A stretch of DNA of 64,000 bases from contig DCKB01000034.1 in the NCBI GenBank assembly GCA_002320595.1, positions 25,308 through 89,307 of the forward strand. Direction: 5' to 3'. The stretch comes from Christensenella sp. UBA1685 (GTDB lineage: Bacteria; Bacillota; Clostridia; Christensenellales; CAG-138). Position 1 is the first letter of the stretch. Each line of letters begins with the position of its first letter. Under the pieces are notes generated by a model. The model worked only from the letters and a program-made list of their open reading frames with translations. It had not been told where the DNA came from and did not search any database. A program made the position numbers and the translations under genes. Below, piece after piece: positions 23,507 through 32,315 of this stretch.

Positions 23507-24460
23507 TTACTGCTCGATGAGATGGCATGCGGCAAAGTGCCCGGGCTCAACTTCGCGGAGCTCCGGCTGTTCTTTGCGGCAAATCTCCATGCAGGAGGCG
23601 CAGCGGCCGGCAAACCGGCAGCCGGGAGCGGGATTAACCGGGCTCGGCACATCCCCTTCGAGCAGGATGCGTTCCTTGCGCACATCCAGCCGCGGGATCG
23701 GAACCGCCGACAGCAGAGCTTTGGTATACGGATGCATCGGGTTTGCAAACAGCGCTTTGCAATCCGAAAGCTCTACCATCCGGCCAAGATACATAACCGC
23801 AATGCGGTCTGAAATATGCTTCACAACGCTCAGGTTATGGGAGATAAACAGATACGTCAACCCCATATCCTTCTGCAATTTCTGCATCAGATTGAGCACC
23901 TGCGCCTGAATGGAAACATCCAGCGCGGAAACCGGCTCGTCCAGCACGAGGAAGGAAGGGTTCAATGCAAGTGCACGCGCAATTCCGACACGCTGGCGGC
24001 GGCCGCCGTCCAGCTCGTGCGGATATGCGTTCACGAGGCGCTCTGCAAGGCCGACGGTTTCCATCAGCGTGTGCACGCGCTTCTCATATTCTTCCTTGGT
24101 TTTGCAGATCTTCTGGATAATGAGCGGCTCGCCGATGCTTTCAAAGACGCTTTTGCGCCCGTCCAGCGAAGAATACGGATCCTGAAAGACGATCTGCATC
24201 TTACGGCGCAGTTCGCGCAATTCCTGCTTATTGAGCTTAGTGACATCCGTTCCATCCAGCAGCACTTCACCGGAAGTTGGCTCATGCAAGCGGAGGATCG
24301 CGCGGCCGATGGTGGATTTTCCGCAGCCGGATTCACCCACGAGGCCAAGCGTTTCGCCTTTGGCGATGCTGAAGCTCACATCGTCCACCGCATGCAGCAG
24401 GCCGGCCTTGGTATTGAAATACTTCTTAAGGTGTTTGACTTCCAACAGCGTTTCAGACAT
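23507..24460 (-). CDS. oppF: oligopeptide/dipeptide ABC transporter ATPase F
   Basis: 317 residues with Walker A GLVGESGCGKSTIG, Q-loop FQDPYSSLDGR, Walker B FLVLDEPVSALDV and the C-terminal oligopeptide extension with a Cys cluster (CRFAGRCASCMEICR) that binds an Fe-S cluster in DppD/OppF-type proteins. The signature region reads ELDGGRRQRVGIAR: the usual S of LSGGQ-type motifs is D here, which is worth noting. The ATG at 24460 is best spaced from GGAGG and overlaps oppD by 8 bp. Opp and Dpp cannot be separated by sequence. Confidence 0.92.
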   Translation of the reverse strand: MSETLLEVKHLKKYFNTKAGLLHAVDDVSFSIAKGETLGLVGESGCGKSTIGRAILRLHEPTSGEVLLDGTDVTKLNKQELRELRRKMQIVFQDPYSSLDGRKSVFESIGEPLIIQKICKTKEEYEKRVHTLMETVGLAERLVNAYPHELDGGRRQRVGIARALALNPSFLVLDEPVSALDVSIQAQVLNLMQKLQKDMGLTYLFISHNLSVVKHISDRIAVMYLGRMVELSDCKALFANPMHPYTKALLSAVPIPRLDVRKERILLEGDVPSPVNPAPGCRFAGRCASCMEICRKEQPELREVEPGHFAACHLIEQ

Positions 24461-25439
24461 TGTCATTTCCTCCGCTGCGCGCCAGATGGCACGCGACATA
24501 ATGGCCAGGCTCTATTTCAAAATTCGCAGGATGTTCCTTTGCGCACTGCTCCGTTGCATAGGGGCAGCGCGGATGGAACCTGCATCCTACCGGCAGATCC
24601 GTTGGATCCGGCGTCAAGCCGTTGATGGGCACAAGCTCGTTCTGCTCCGTAAAAATGTCCGGGATGCACGCGAACAAGCCTTTCGTATAGGGGTGGCCCG
24701 TGTGGTTGAAAATATGCTCGCGCGTTCCATACTCAACGATCTCGCCCGCATACATGATCGCAACATAGTCGCAGATTTCCGCAACAATGCCGAGGTCGTG
24801 CGTAATCATGACCATCGCGGTCTGGTACTGCGCCTTGAGCTTCTTCATCAGCTCAAGCACCTGCGCCTGAATTGTCACATCCAGCGCTGTTGTGGGTTCG
24901 TCCGCGATGAGGAAGCGCGGGTTGCAGGCAAGCGCCATAGCAATTACCACACGCTGCTTCATGCCGCCGGAGAACTGGTGCGGATAATCGGAACCGCGCT
25001 CCGGCCGGATTCCGACAAGCTCCAGCATGTCGCAAGCCTTTTTATGCGCCTCCTTTTTGCTGCATTTTTCATGCAGCCGGATGACCTCCGCGATCTGTTC
25101 CGCCACGGTCATAACCGGATTGAGGCTCGTCATCGGATCCTGGAAAATCATGGAAATCTGCTTGCCGCGGATTTTGCGCATCTCCTTAATGGGGAGTTTG
25201 AGCAGGTCCTGTCCGTCAAAGAGGATTTCGCCGGAAACGATTTTCGCCGGAGGCTCCGGCAGGATACGCATCACGGATTTGACCGTAGTGGTTTTGCCCG
25301 CGCCGGTTTCTCCCACAAGGCCCAGCGTTTCGCCGTGCCGGAGCGAAAGATTCAGGTTTTCCACGGCATGCACCGTTGCATCAAAGGATTCGAAATGAAC
25401 CGTCAGGTTTTTAATCTCTAAAAGTTTTTCACTGCTCAT
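24453..25439 (-). CDS. oppD: oligopeptide/dipeptide ABC transporter ATPase D
   Basis: 328 residues. Walker A GLVGETGAGKTTTVK, signature QFSGGMKQRVVIAMAL, Walker B FLIADEPTTALDV, H-loop MITHDLGIVAE and the C-terminal Cys motif CRFHPRCPYATEQC are intact. It pairs with the F ATPase as a heterodimer on the two permeases. It lies 14 bp after the permease C gene. Confidence 0.93.
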   Translation of the reverse strand: MSSEKLLEIKNLTVHFESFDATVHAVENLNLSLRHGETLGLVGETGAGKTTTVKSVMRILPEPPAKIVSGEILFDGQDLLKLPIKEMRKIRGKQISMIFQDPMTSLNPVMTVAEQIAEVIRLHEKCSKKEAHKKACDMLELVGIRPERGSDYPHQFSGGMKQRVVIAMALACNPRFLIADEPTTALDVTIQAQVLELMKKLKAQYQTAMVMITHDLGIVAEICDYVAIMYAGEIVEYGTREHIFNHTGHPYTKGLFACIPDIFTEQNELVPINGLTPDPTDLPVGCRFHPRCPYATEQCAKEHPANFEIEPGHYVACHLARSGGNDNV

Positions 25440-25453
25440 TGCATTTCTCCTCC

Positions 25454-26335
25454 TTAGTCCTTCAGCTTGGGGTCAAGCGCGTCGCGCAGGCCGTCTCCCA
25501 CAAGGTTCATGCTGAACACCGCTGCCATAATTGCAAGGCCGGGGAATATGCACACATGCGGTGCATCGCGCAGGAAATCGCGCCCGGTGGAGAGCATGCT
25601 GCCCCACTCTGCCGTTGGCGGCACAATGCCAAGGCCCAGGAAGCTCATGCTTGCGCAGGAGAGAATCGCCGCGCCGATGCGCAGCGTCGCCTGCACGATC
25701 AGCGGCGCCATGCAGTTTGGCAGGATATGGCGCGTAATCAGGAAAAAGTCGCTCGCGCCCGCCGCGCGGGAAGCTTCAACGAAATCCTGATCGCGCAGGG
25801 AAAGAATAGAGGCGCGCACGATCCGGCAGTAGCCCGGAATGCTGGAAACGCCGATGGCAATCATAACGTTCTGCAAGCCGGATCCAAGCGCTGCAACGAT
25901 GGAAATGTTCAGCAGAATCGTCGGGATGGAAAGCAATACGTCCATACACCGCATGATGATGTTATCCGCCGTTCCCCCATAATAACCCGCGATCGCGCCG
26001 AGCGCTACACCGCCGATCAGAGAAATGCAGATGGCGATAAGGCCGACTGACATTGAAATGCGTGCGCCATAGATGATGCGGCTTAAAATATCGCGGCCAA
26101 GCTCATCCGTGCCGAACCAATGCTCAGCGGACGGCCCTTGAAGGCGGTTGCGCGGGTTCTGCTCGTTGGGGCCGTAAGGCGCAAGAATCGGGGCCAGCAC
26201 CGCGCAGAGCACCAGCACCGCTACGATGCCAAGGCCGACGACAGCGCGCGTGTTCTTTTTGAACCGGCGCCAGGTCTCCTGCGATTTGCTGCGTTTTTTT
26301 CCGGCAGCTTTGGATTGTTTCGCAATTGCGCTCAT
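25454..26335 (-). CDS. oppC: oligopeptide/dipeptide ABC permease C
   Basis: 293 residues. The N-terminal OppC segment has one membrane helix (about 35-55), then HWFGTDELGRDILSR, the hallmark of the family, and five further helices. The EAA loop reads FVEASRAAGASDFFLITRHI. It forms the channel with permease B; 12 bp separate the two genes. Confidence 0.93.
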   Translation of the reverse strand: MSAIAKQSKAAGKKRSKSQETWRRFKKNTRAVVGLGIVAVLVLCAVLAPILAPYGPNEQNPRNRLQGPSAEHWFGTDELGRDILSRIIYGARISMSVGLIAICISLIGGVALGAIAGYYGGTADNIIMRCMDVLLSIPTILLNISIVAALGSGLQNVMIAIGVSSIPGYCRIVRASILSLRDQDFVEASRAAGASDFFLITRHILPNCMAPLIVQATLRIGAAILSCASMSFLGLGIVPPTAEWGSMLSTGRDFLRDAPHVCIFPGLAIMAAVFSMNLVGDGLRDALDPKLKD

Positions 26336-26347
26336 TGCTGCTCCTCC

Positions 26348-27274
26348 TTATTTATACTGGGACCGAATGCGGGGATCGACATAAGCGTACAGGATATCGA
26401 CCACCAGGTTGACCAGACAGAACGCGAGCGCAATCACAAGCACGCCGCCCTGTACAACCGGATAGTTGCGCGCCTTGATGGCATCCACCATCATTTTGCC
26501 CACGCCGGGAATCGCAAAGATGGACTCGATCAGCACTGCACCGCCAAGCAGCATGCCAAACTGCATGCCCACGGTTGTGATAACCGGGATCAGCGCGTTT
26601 TTGAGCGCATGGTTTGCGATTACCTTTACTTCGCTCTGCCCTTTTGCGCGCGCCGTGCTGATGTAATCCTGCCGGATGACTTCCAGCATACTTGAACGGG
26701 TCATGCGCGCGATAGACGCTGCGGAATTAAGCCCAAGCGATACGCCGGGCAGAATTACACAGGCGAACGTATCGAATCCAGAGGCGGGAAGCCACTTGAG
26801 CTGCACGCAGAAGAGCAGCATCAACAGAAGTCCGCACCAGAAGGATGGCATGGAAATTCCGATCATGGAAATACTCATGACCACGTTATCTACAAATGAA
26901 TACTGTTTTATTGCAGAGATCACGCCGAAGGTCAGGCCGAGAATCACGGCAAACACCACGGCGAAGGTTGCAAGCTTAACGGTGTTGGGGAAGGTTTGCG
27001 CGATGCGCGTCGCCACATTCAGGTTCGTGGCATAGCAAATGCCCATATCGCCCTGAAGCAGCCTCGTGATGTAATTATAAAAGCGTTCGAAGTAGCCGCC
27101 GTTGAGGCCAAGCTCCTCGCGCAGGGCTTCGCGCGCTTCAGGCGTTGCGTTGTCGCCCAGAATGGAATCCACAGGGTCGCCGGGCGTGATATACATCAAC
27201 GTAAAAACGACCAGGATCACGCCAAGGAGCACAGGGACCAGCATGAGCAGGCGCCTTGCAATGTATTTGAGCAT
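26348..27274 (-). CDS. oppB: oligopeptide/dipeptide ABC permease B
   Basis: 308 residues, six membrane helices. The N-terminus RRLLMLVPVLLGVILVVF, GDPVDSILG and the EAA loop DYISTARAKGQSEVKVIANH are typical of DppB/OppB. It follows the binding-protein gene after a strong hairpin. Confidence 0.93.
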   Translation of the reverse strand: MLKYIARRLLMLVPVLLGVILVVFTLMYITPGDPVDSILGDNATPEAREALREELGLNGGYFERFYNYITRLLQGDMGICYATNLNVATRIAQTFPNTVKLATFAVVFAVILGLTFGVISAIKQYSFVDNVVMSISMIGISMPSFWCGLLLMLLFCVQLKWLPASGFDTFACVILPGVSLGLNSAASIARMTRSSMLEVIRQDYISTARAKGQSEVKVIANHALKNALIPVITTVGMQFGMLLGGAVLIESIFAIPGVGKMMVDAIKARNYPVVQGGVLVIALAFCLVNLVVDILYAYVDPRIRSQYK

Positions 27275-27299
27275 GGAATTGCCTCCTTCTGGATTTCGT

Positions 27300-27336
27300 G
27301 GCAGGAACGACGGGTTTTACACCCGCCGTTCCTGCC
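27300..27336 (-). promoter_or_regulatory. intercistronic hairpin between binding-protein and permease genes
   Basis: GGCAGGAACG-a-CGGG pairs with CCCG-c-CGTTCCTGCC. There is no T-run on the minus-strand exit, so it more likely stabilises the upstream message or partly terminates, giving more binding protein than permease. Confidence 0.6.
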
Positions 27337-27361
27337 GGTCCGTTTACAAGGGGTAAAACAA

Positions 27362-28993
27362 TCAGTCTTCGTTGACGAAGTAAAGCTTGGAATAGTCTTC
27401 CATGTCATAAGGAAGCACGGAGAGGCCGCGCACATCGGAACGCACGCCGTACACACGCCAAGGGTGGCAGATGTAGATCATCGGGCAAAGGTCATGAATC
27501 AGAGCCTGTGCTTCATACACCAGCGCGTTGCGCTCTTCCGCATCCAGCGTCGTTACGATCTTATCCAGAATCGCATCCACTTCGGGATCGTTGAGCCAGG
27601 TACGGTCGGTGCTGCTGCCGCGGCTGCTGCTGTGGAAGAAGGAATAGAGGCCTTCGCCGGCATCGCACATCTTCATATCGGTTGCAGCGGTGCCAACCTG
27701 ATAGTCGCCCGCGTTGAGCATGGTAGAAAGCGTGCCGCTTTCAGTGGGCTGCAGAACCAGGGTCACGCCAACCTCGGCCCACATGGCCTGAAGCATTTCG
27801 GCGAACATGTTGTTCGTGGTGTTCGCAAGGTAGATGAAGGAAACTTCAAAACCGTTTTCGAAGCCTTCCGCTGCAAGCAGTTCCTTCGCCTTCTCGGGAT
27901 TGTAGGCGTACTCAGGCAGGTCATTGTTCTTGCCGGGGAACGTCGGCGGCACAGGGCCGGTTGCCTTTTCGGAGCTCTTCACGCCGTAAATGGTTTCGCG
28001 GATCAGCTCGGTATCGGTTGCGTGATACAGCGCCTTGCGCACGTTCACATTGTTGAGCGGTTCAACAGAGGTGTTGAGGCAGATGTAACGCAGCGTGTTC
28101 TGCGGGCCGGCAAGAACATAGGTGTCCTCGCTCTCGTCCACACGGTCGATGTCGGTAACCTGCAGGCGGCAGTTCAGGTCGATGTCGCCGGTTTCAAGGT
28201 TCATCGTGCGGGAGGTGCCCTCGGTCATGATCTTAAGAACAACATTCTTAAGGGGAGCAGCTTCGCCCCAGTAGGTATCGTTGCGCTCAAGGGTAATGCT
28301 TTCACCGGCAACCCAGTTGCCAACCTTAAAGGCACCGGTGCCGACCGGCGCGCGGCCATGCGCTTCTTCGCCCATTTCGGTGATCGCCTTTTCGTTCACA
28401 ATGCTCATGACAGCCTGGCAAAGCTGAGCTTCAAGGAAAGCATAGGGTTCCGTGGTTTTGATCTTCACAGTATAATCGTCAACTGCTTCCACGCCGGTGA
28501 GGTCGATATGCGTGAGGGCGCTCGGGCCGGTCGTTGTGGTTGCAAGGCGGTTGAACGAGTACACAACGTCCTTTGCAGTGAAGTGTTCGCCGTTGGTGAA
28601 ATACACATCCTCGCGCAGTTTGAACTGCCAGGTGGTGTCATCAAGGGCCTCCCACTCGGTTGCAAGGTTGGGCTGCGGGGTGGCAGTCTTGTCAAACTTG
28701 AGCAGAGTATCCATGGTGTTCATCATCACGATCTCGGACACGTTGCTCATCACGCCGCCGGGGTTCAGCGTCGCGGGTTCGCGGTCCACCGCAATGTTGA
28801 TGGTATCCTTGTCGGAGACGGTTTCCTCTCCCGTCGGGGTCAGTTCCGTGTTTGCCGCAGGGGTTTCTTCGGGGGCAGCAGGATCGGTGGGCGCAGGCGC
28901 ATCGGTGGGAGTCGTTTCGCCCGGATTGGAGCACCCGGTCACCATCGCGAACGTCATCGCGAACACAAGGATCATTGCCAGATACTTTTTCAT
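27362..28993 (-). CDS. oppA: oligopeptide ABC transporter substrate-binding lipoprotein
   Basis: 543 residues. A lipoprotein signal peptide ends in VTGC (Cys 21). A Pro/Thr/Ala-rich linker to about residue 60 follows, then an SBP_bac_5 domain with INIAVDREPATLNPGG at its start and VVYSFNRLAT. It captures peptides, or similar compounds, outside the membrane and delivers them to permeases B and C. First gene of the operon; the divergent LysR gene is the probable regulator. Confidence 0.92.
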   Translation of the reverse strand: MKKYLAMILVFAMTFAMVTGCSNPGETTPTDAPAPTDPAAPEETPAANTELTPTGEETVSDKDTINIAVDREPATLNPGGVMSNVSEIVMMNTMDTLLKFDKTATPQPNLATEWEALDDTTWQFKLREDVYFTNGEHFTAKDVVYSFNRLATTTTGPSALTHIDLTGVEAVDDYTVKIKTTEPYAFLEAQLCQAVMSIVNEKAITEMGEEAHGRAPVGTGAFKVGNWVAGESITLERNDTYWGEAAPLKNVVLKIMTEGTSRTMNLETGDIDLNCRLQVTDIDRVDESEDTYVLAGPQNTLRYICLNTSVEPLNNVNVRKALYHATDTELIRETIYGVKSSEKATGPVPPTFPGKNNDLPEYAYNPEKAKELLAAEGFENGFEVSFIYLANTTNNMFAEMLQAMWAEVGVTLVLQPTESGTLSTMLNAGDYQVGTAATDMKMCDAGEGLYSFFHSSSRGSSTDRTWLNDPEVDAILDKIVTTLDAEERNALVYEAQALIHDLCPMIYICHPWRVYGVRSDVRGLSVLPYDMEDYSKLYFVNED

Positions 28994-29376
28994 GTCGTTC
29001 TCGTTTCTCCTTTATGGAATTGTAGGGTTTAGGGCAAGTATACAATGCATAAAACAATTTGCAAAATACTTCTTTTTAATCTTAATGATTTGTTTTTTAA
29101 ATTGTTATTGTTTTATCCAGTATTCCAGGGGATTTTTGCTTTGCCATTTCCCTGAAATTCCACAATTTTTTTCTTCCCCCATTCTTTGGAACCGCTTTAT
29201 TCCCTGCTCTGCGCAGCGGACTCCGCGCTTGAATTCCTGTGAAAAAGTAAGGCTTTCTATAAAAAGTCTTGCTTGACGCGGCAAATGCAAATGCAGTATA
29301 GTGAATCCGGAGTTTAATTATTTATTATTTAAATATTATTTGTTGATTTCATAATTCATTATTCGAGGTGGATTTT
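28994..29376. promoter_or_regulatory. divergent control region of opp operon and LysR gene
   Basis: Minus strand: TTGCAA and TATACT with a 16-bp spacer (29037-29064) for oppA. Plus strand: TTGACG and TATAGT with an 18-bp spacer (29273-29302) for the LysR gene. The 230 bp between are A+T-rich and hold no gene. LysR regulators usually bind such shared regions. Confidence 0.6.
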
Positions 29377-30306
29377 ATGAACTTGCGGGAGCAACAGTAC
29401 GTATGTGCCATCGCAAAGACGGGGAGCCTCACGGCTGCCGCAAAAATTCTGCGCACTTCACAGCCAAACCTCAGCCTGTTTCTCAGCAATTTAGAGCATT
29501 CGCTCAACGTGCAGCTGTTTGACCGCATCGGCAAGCAGTTCCGCCTGACCTATGCCGGGGAGCTTTACGTTGCCAAGGCACAGGCTATGCTGAACCTGAA
29601 GGATGAATTTGATGCGGAATTGGCCAACATCTCTGAAAATGCAGGCGGCCGGCTGCGGATGGGGTTTCAGTTTTTCCGTTCTTCGCGGCTGATCCCTTCC
29701 CTGTTGGCGCAGCTTTCTGCGGAGTATCCGCGTGTGGAGCTAAGCTTTGTGGAAGAAACGTTTTCCAAATTAGAAGCAATGCTTTCCGACAATACGATAG
29801 ATCTGTTTTTCTGCAACTGTCCATCGAAAAAAACGGAGTATGAATACCATCCGCTCTACCATGATTCCGTGCTGTTCATGACAAGCCTGGATCACCCGCT
29901 TACGGCAGCCCTTCCTGCGGCAAGAAGCGGCGTCCATCCGTGGGTAAGCCTGAAGCTGTTTGAAGATGAGCAGTTTTTCCTCAGCCGCCACGGCGGCAGC
30001 CTGCGGGAATTTATCGACCAGATTTTAGAATCGACGCACGTAACGCCACGGCATGTGATGACCTTTGATAAAATTGAAACCATCATGGAACTCGTTGCGC
30101 AGGGACAGGGCGTTGGGTTCTGTGCAAACAGCTACCAAAATTTTGTTGGCCTATCCCGTCCCCTGCGCCTTTTTTCCGCCGGCAACGGCGAAAAACGGAT
30201 CGAATTCTGCGCGGTAAACCTTAAGGGGAAAGTGCTGCCGCCCTATGCAAAGCGCGCAATGGAGCTTGTTCGGGGCTTAATGGCAGACCGTTCCCTGCTT
30301 CCCTAA
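29377..30306 (+). CDS. LysR-family transcriptional regulator
   Basis: 309 residues. The N-terminal winged HTH reads YVCAIAKTGSLTAAAKILRT SQPNLS in its core (two parts given), followed by the linker helix and a periplasmic-binding-like effector domain (about 90-295). GAGGTG before ATG 29377 decides the start over a GTG three codons upstream. It is divergent to the peptide importer, so regulation of that operon in response to a small effector is likely. Confidence 0.88.
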   Translation: MNLREQQYVCAIAKTGSLTAAAKILRTSQPNLSLFLSNLEHSLNVQLFDRIGKQFRLTYAGELYVAKAQAMLNLKDEFDAELANISENAGGRLRMGFQFFRSSRLIPSLLAQLSAEYPRVELSFVEETFSKLEAMLSDNTIDLFFCNCPSKKTEYEYHPLYHDSVLFMTSLDHPLTAALPAARSGVHPWVSLKLFEDEQFFLSRHGGSLREFIDQILESTHVTPRHVMTFDKIETIMELVAQGQGVGFCANSYQNFVGLSRPLRLFSAGNGEKRIEFCAVNLKGKVLPPYAKRAMELVRGLMADRSLLP

Positions 30307-30331
30307 TGCAACGGGCAGGCAAAAGCAGCCG

Positions 30332-31264
30332 TCACAAAGACATATCGTTGAAGTCGTTTGCCTCCTCGCCTGAAGCGGCCTCTCCCACACGGCCTGCAAG
30401 CAGATAGCGGTCGTTGATGGGATCATAAAAGTATTTTTTAATGAGGCGGAAATTCTCCACGCAGCCGGTGCTCGGCACATGTGTGCGCGGCCCTGTACAT
30501 TCGTGCAGATGTTCGCCGATGGAAATATGCTCTTCATCCACATAAGAGATGGGAAGATCTGCAGCAATCGCCTCCTGCACGCGTTTTTCCAGTGCATCAA
30601 TATCAAATTCCGGCATCTTGCCATCAAACACCAGCACAAACCCGTGCTTGACATCGCTGTGGTGGCAGCGTCGGCAGTCTTCCGGCGGCATATAGAACTC
30701 CGCAAGGTCTTCCGCCGTGTGCGCCATGCGACGGAAGCGCACGGATTTGGAAACGATGTTATAGATTTCCTGTGGCTGCGGCCCAAACACCGTGGGGCGC
30801 GTGATAATGACCTCCTCCCCCATGCCGATGAGCAGATGCGCGTTTACGCGCAGGAAGGGATAGATCATGTCGAAATGCTCAACAATAACGCGCTTCCCCT
30901 TCTGCACGGCATGCAAAATCGCATCTGCAAGCTCATGCATCTGCGTAAACGCAGCCTCGAAGCGGATGTCCAGATGATAGGTGTGCGCGGTAAAAAAGCC
31001 GCCGTCGCTGTCCTGATCAAGGATCGGCAGCGGGCGCATGTTCACCCCGCCGTCGTCATTGGTCAACTCCAGCCCGGGAAACATGCCCTTGATGAGCATG
31101 CTTTTGCCGGAGCCCGATTCCCCGATGATGCCGATGAGCTTATCGAACGGGCTTAAATACATCTGCGCGATCTGAATGCCAAGGTCATAGATGCGGTCGC
31201 GCCCGCGGGGCGCAAAAAACACGCTGTACAGGTGATTGTTGAGCATTCTTGCGGAATAGGACAT
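30332..31264 (-). CDS. P-loop ATPase of unknown function (AlaRS-additional-domain-like family)
   Basis: 310 residues. Walker A is IGESGSGKSMLIKG near residue 48. RVIVEHFDMIYPFL looks like Walker B, and a Cys/His cluster PPEDCRRCHHSDVKHG lies near 200, followed by GEHLHECTGPRTHVPSTGC. Two H-x(3)-C-like sets suggest metal binding. I recall similar Clostridia proteins being labelled as carrying an alanyl-tRNA-synthetase additional domain, but no synthetase activity is implied. The start follows GGAGGTGCGT directly. Monocistronic; role unknown. Confidence 0.6.
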   Translation of the reverse strand: MSYSARMLNNHLYSVFFAPRGRDRIYDLGIQIAQMYLSPFDKLIGIIGESGSGKSMLIKGMFPGLELTNDDGGVNMRPLPILDQDSDGGFFTAHTYHLDIRFEAAFTQMHELADAILHAVQKGKRVIVEHFDMIYPFLRVNAHLLIGMGEEVIITRPTVFGPQPQEIYNIVSKSVRFRRMAHTAEDLAEFYMPPEDCRRCHHSDVKHGFVLVFDGKMPEFDIDALEKRVQEAIAADLPISYVDEEHISIGEHLHECTGPRTHVPSTGCVENFRLIKKYFYDPINDRYLLAGRVGEAASGEEANDFNDMSL

Positions 31265-31448
31265 ACGCACCTCCGGCAGAACTGTATTTTTAATGCTATA
31301 TTGGAAAGTATACCACATCCCGGAACCGAGCAAAAGCGTTGGTTCCTTTCAGGATGTAAAAAGCATATGCGTCCCGCAAGAAAAGCGCCCCATGCGCACG
31401 CCGGAAAAGCCGCTGCATGGGGTCTTGGGATTCCATTTGGAAGATGAC

Positions 31449-31901
31449 TCAGGATGCGCCGCCCCCGGAGCCAAAATGCATCGCAAAAAATGAGACGAAC
31501 GCATCGTGGCAGCCGTCGGTAAGCCGGTATTCCTTCCCCTCCAGATACACATGCCCGTTGTCGTCCACGCTGAAAGAGCAGAGTTTGTTCACGCTTGGGT
31601 CGGTTGGATAAACGCTGTATAAGGCGATCCCTCCCAATGCGATGGAGCCGTATGGGCCAACATAGGTCACCTTGGCCGTGCGGATCGCTTGCGCCAGCGC
31701 GCTGAGCGCCACAGCATCGGTGATTGTCACAGCGTCCCCGCTCATTTCTCCGCTGACCTCTACAATTGCGGACGAAATGCTGAATTCGTCCGCGCCGGGG
31801 GAGATGAGGGCGCTAAGCTCCTTTGGCACAAAAAACAGGATCGCGCAAGCAACGGCAGCAACCGTAACGAGCGCAAAAACAATTCTCCACTTCCGCGACA
31901 T
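31449..31901 (-). CDS. small membrane-anchored hypothetical protein
   Basis: 150 residues: one N-terminal membrane helix (about 7-25), then an exported domain with two parallel halves, ending in LTDGCHDAFVSFFAMHFGSG. AGAGAGGAAAGCTGC precedes the ATG. It lies alone between the ATPase and the fermentation cluster. No family recognised; the domain resembles small DUF-type lipoprotein-like envelope proteins only in general shape. Confidence 0.5.
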   Translation of the reverse strand: MSRKWRIVFALVTVAAVACAILFFVPKELSALISPGADEFSISSAIVEVSGEMSGDAVTITDAVALSALAQAIRTAKVTYVGPYGSIALGGIALYSVYPTDPSVNKLCSFSVDDNGHVYLEGKEYRLTDGCHDAFVSFFAMHFGSGGGAS

Positions 31902-32315
31902 TGCAGCTTTCCTCTCTTTTCAAAAATAATTGAATGGGTTTAAATCTGTTCAAAACGACAATCGGATTCCGTCTGTACTAATATTTTTCTTCGACACCCT
32001 CCTGTGTTTCTCCTTCTGTATTTTTTAATTTCCTAAAGGAGTAGATTGCCGAAAGGCCGGAAGGCCCAACCGACCCCCAGCACAAAAAAACGATCGTTTT
32101 GGTTGCGCGAAAGCACCGATAAAAGGGTCGTCAAAGAATGCTCCGCACTCCGCTTCTTCCGATATACCTGTATACTTTCCGTTTCATGCCGCACAGCGGT
32201 TGAAACGCCATTTTTAAGGGTATATAATAGGTGAGAATGAGCCGCCGCGCGGGCGTTGTTTTGTGTGCCCGCGTTTCATGTGCATTCAGGCGGCACCGCG
32301 AAAGGAGAAACGTTT
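31902..32315 (+). promoter_or_regulatory. leader of the citramalate lyase/mesaconase operon with promoter
   Basis: TTGAAA (32200-32205), 17-bp spacer, TATAAT (32223-32228) is a strong promoter 88 bp before citE. The rest of this 414-bp gap shows no credible gene; a 62-codon frame at 32046 lacks an RBS and any recognisable sequence. Confidence 0.75.

Noticed and set aside
26996..29032. A 678-codon plus-strand frame opposite oppB and oppA
   Set aside because: It is a frame shadow of the well-supported minus-strand importer genes; its protein has no recognisable domain.
32046..32234. A 62-codon plus-strand frame in the citE leader
   Set aside because: No RBS, no family, and it runs across the -35/-10 promoter of the operon.
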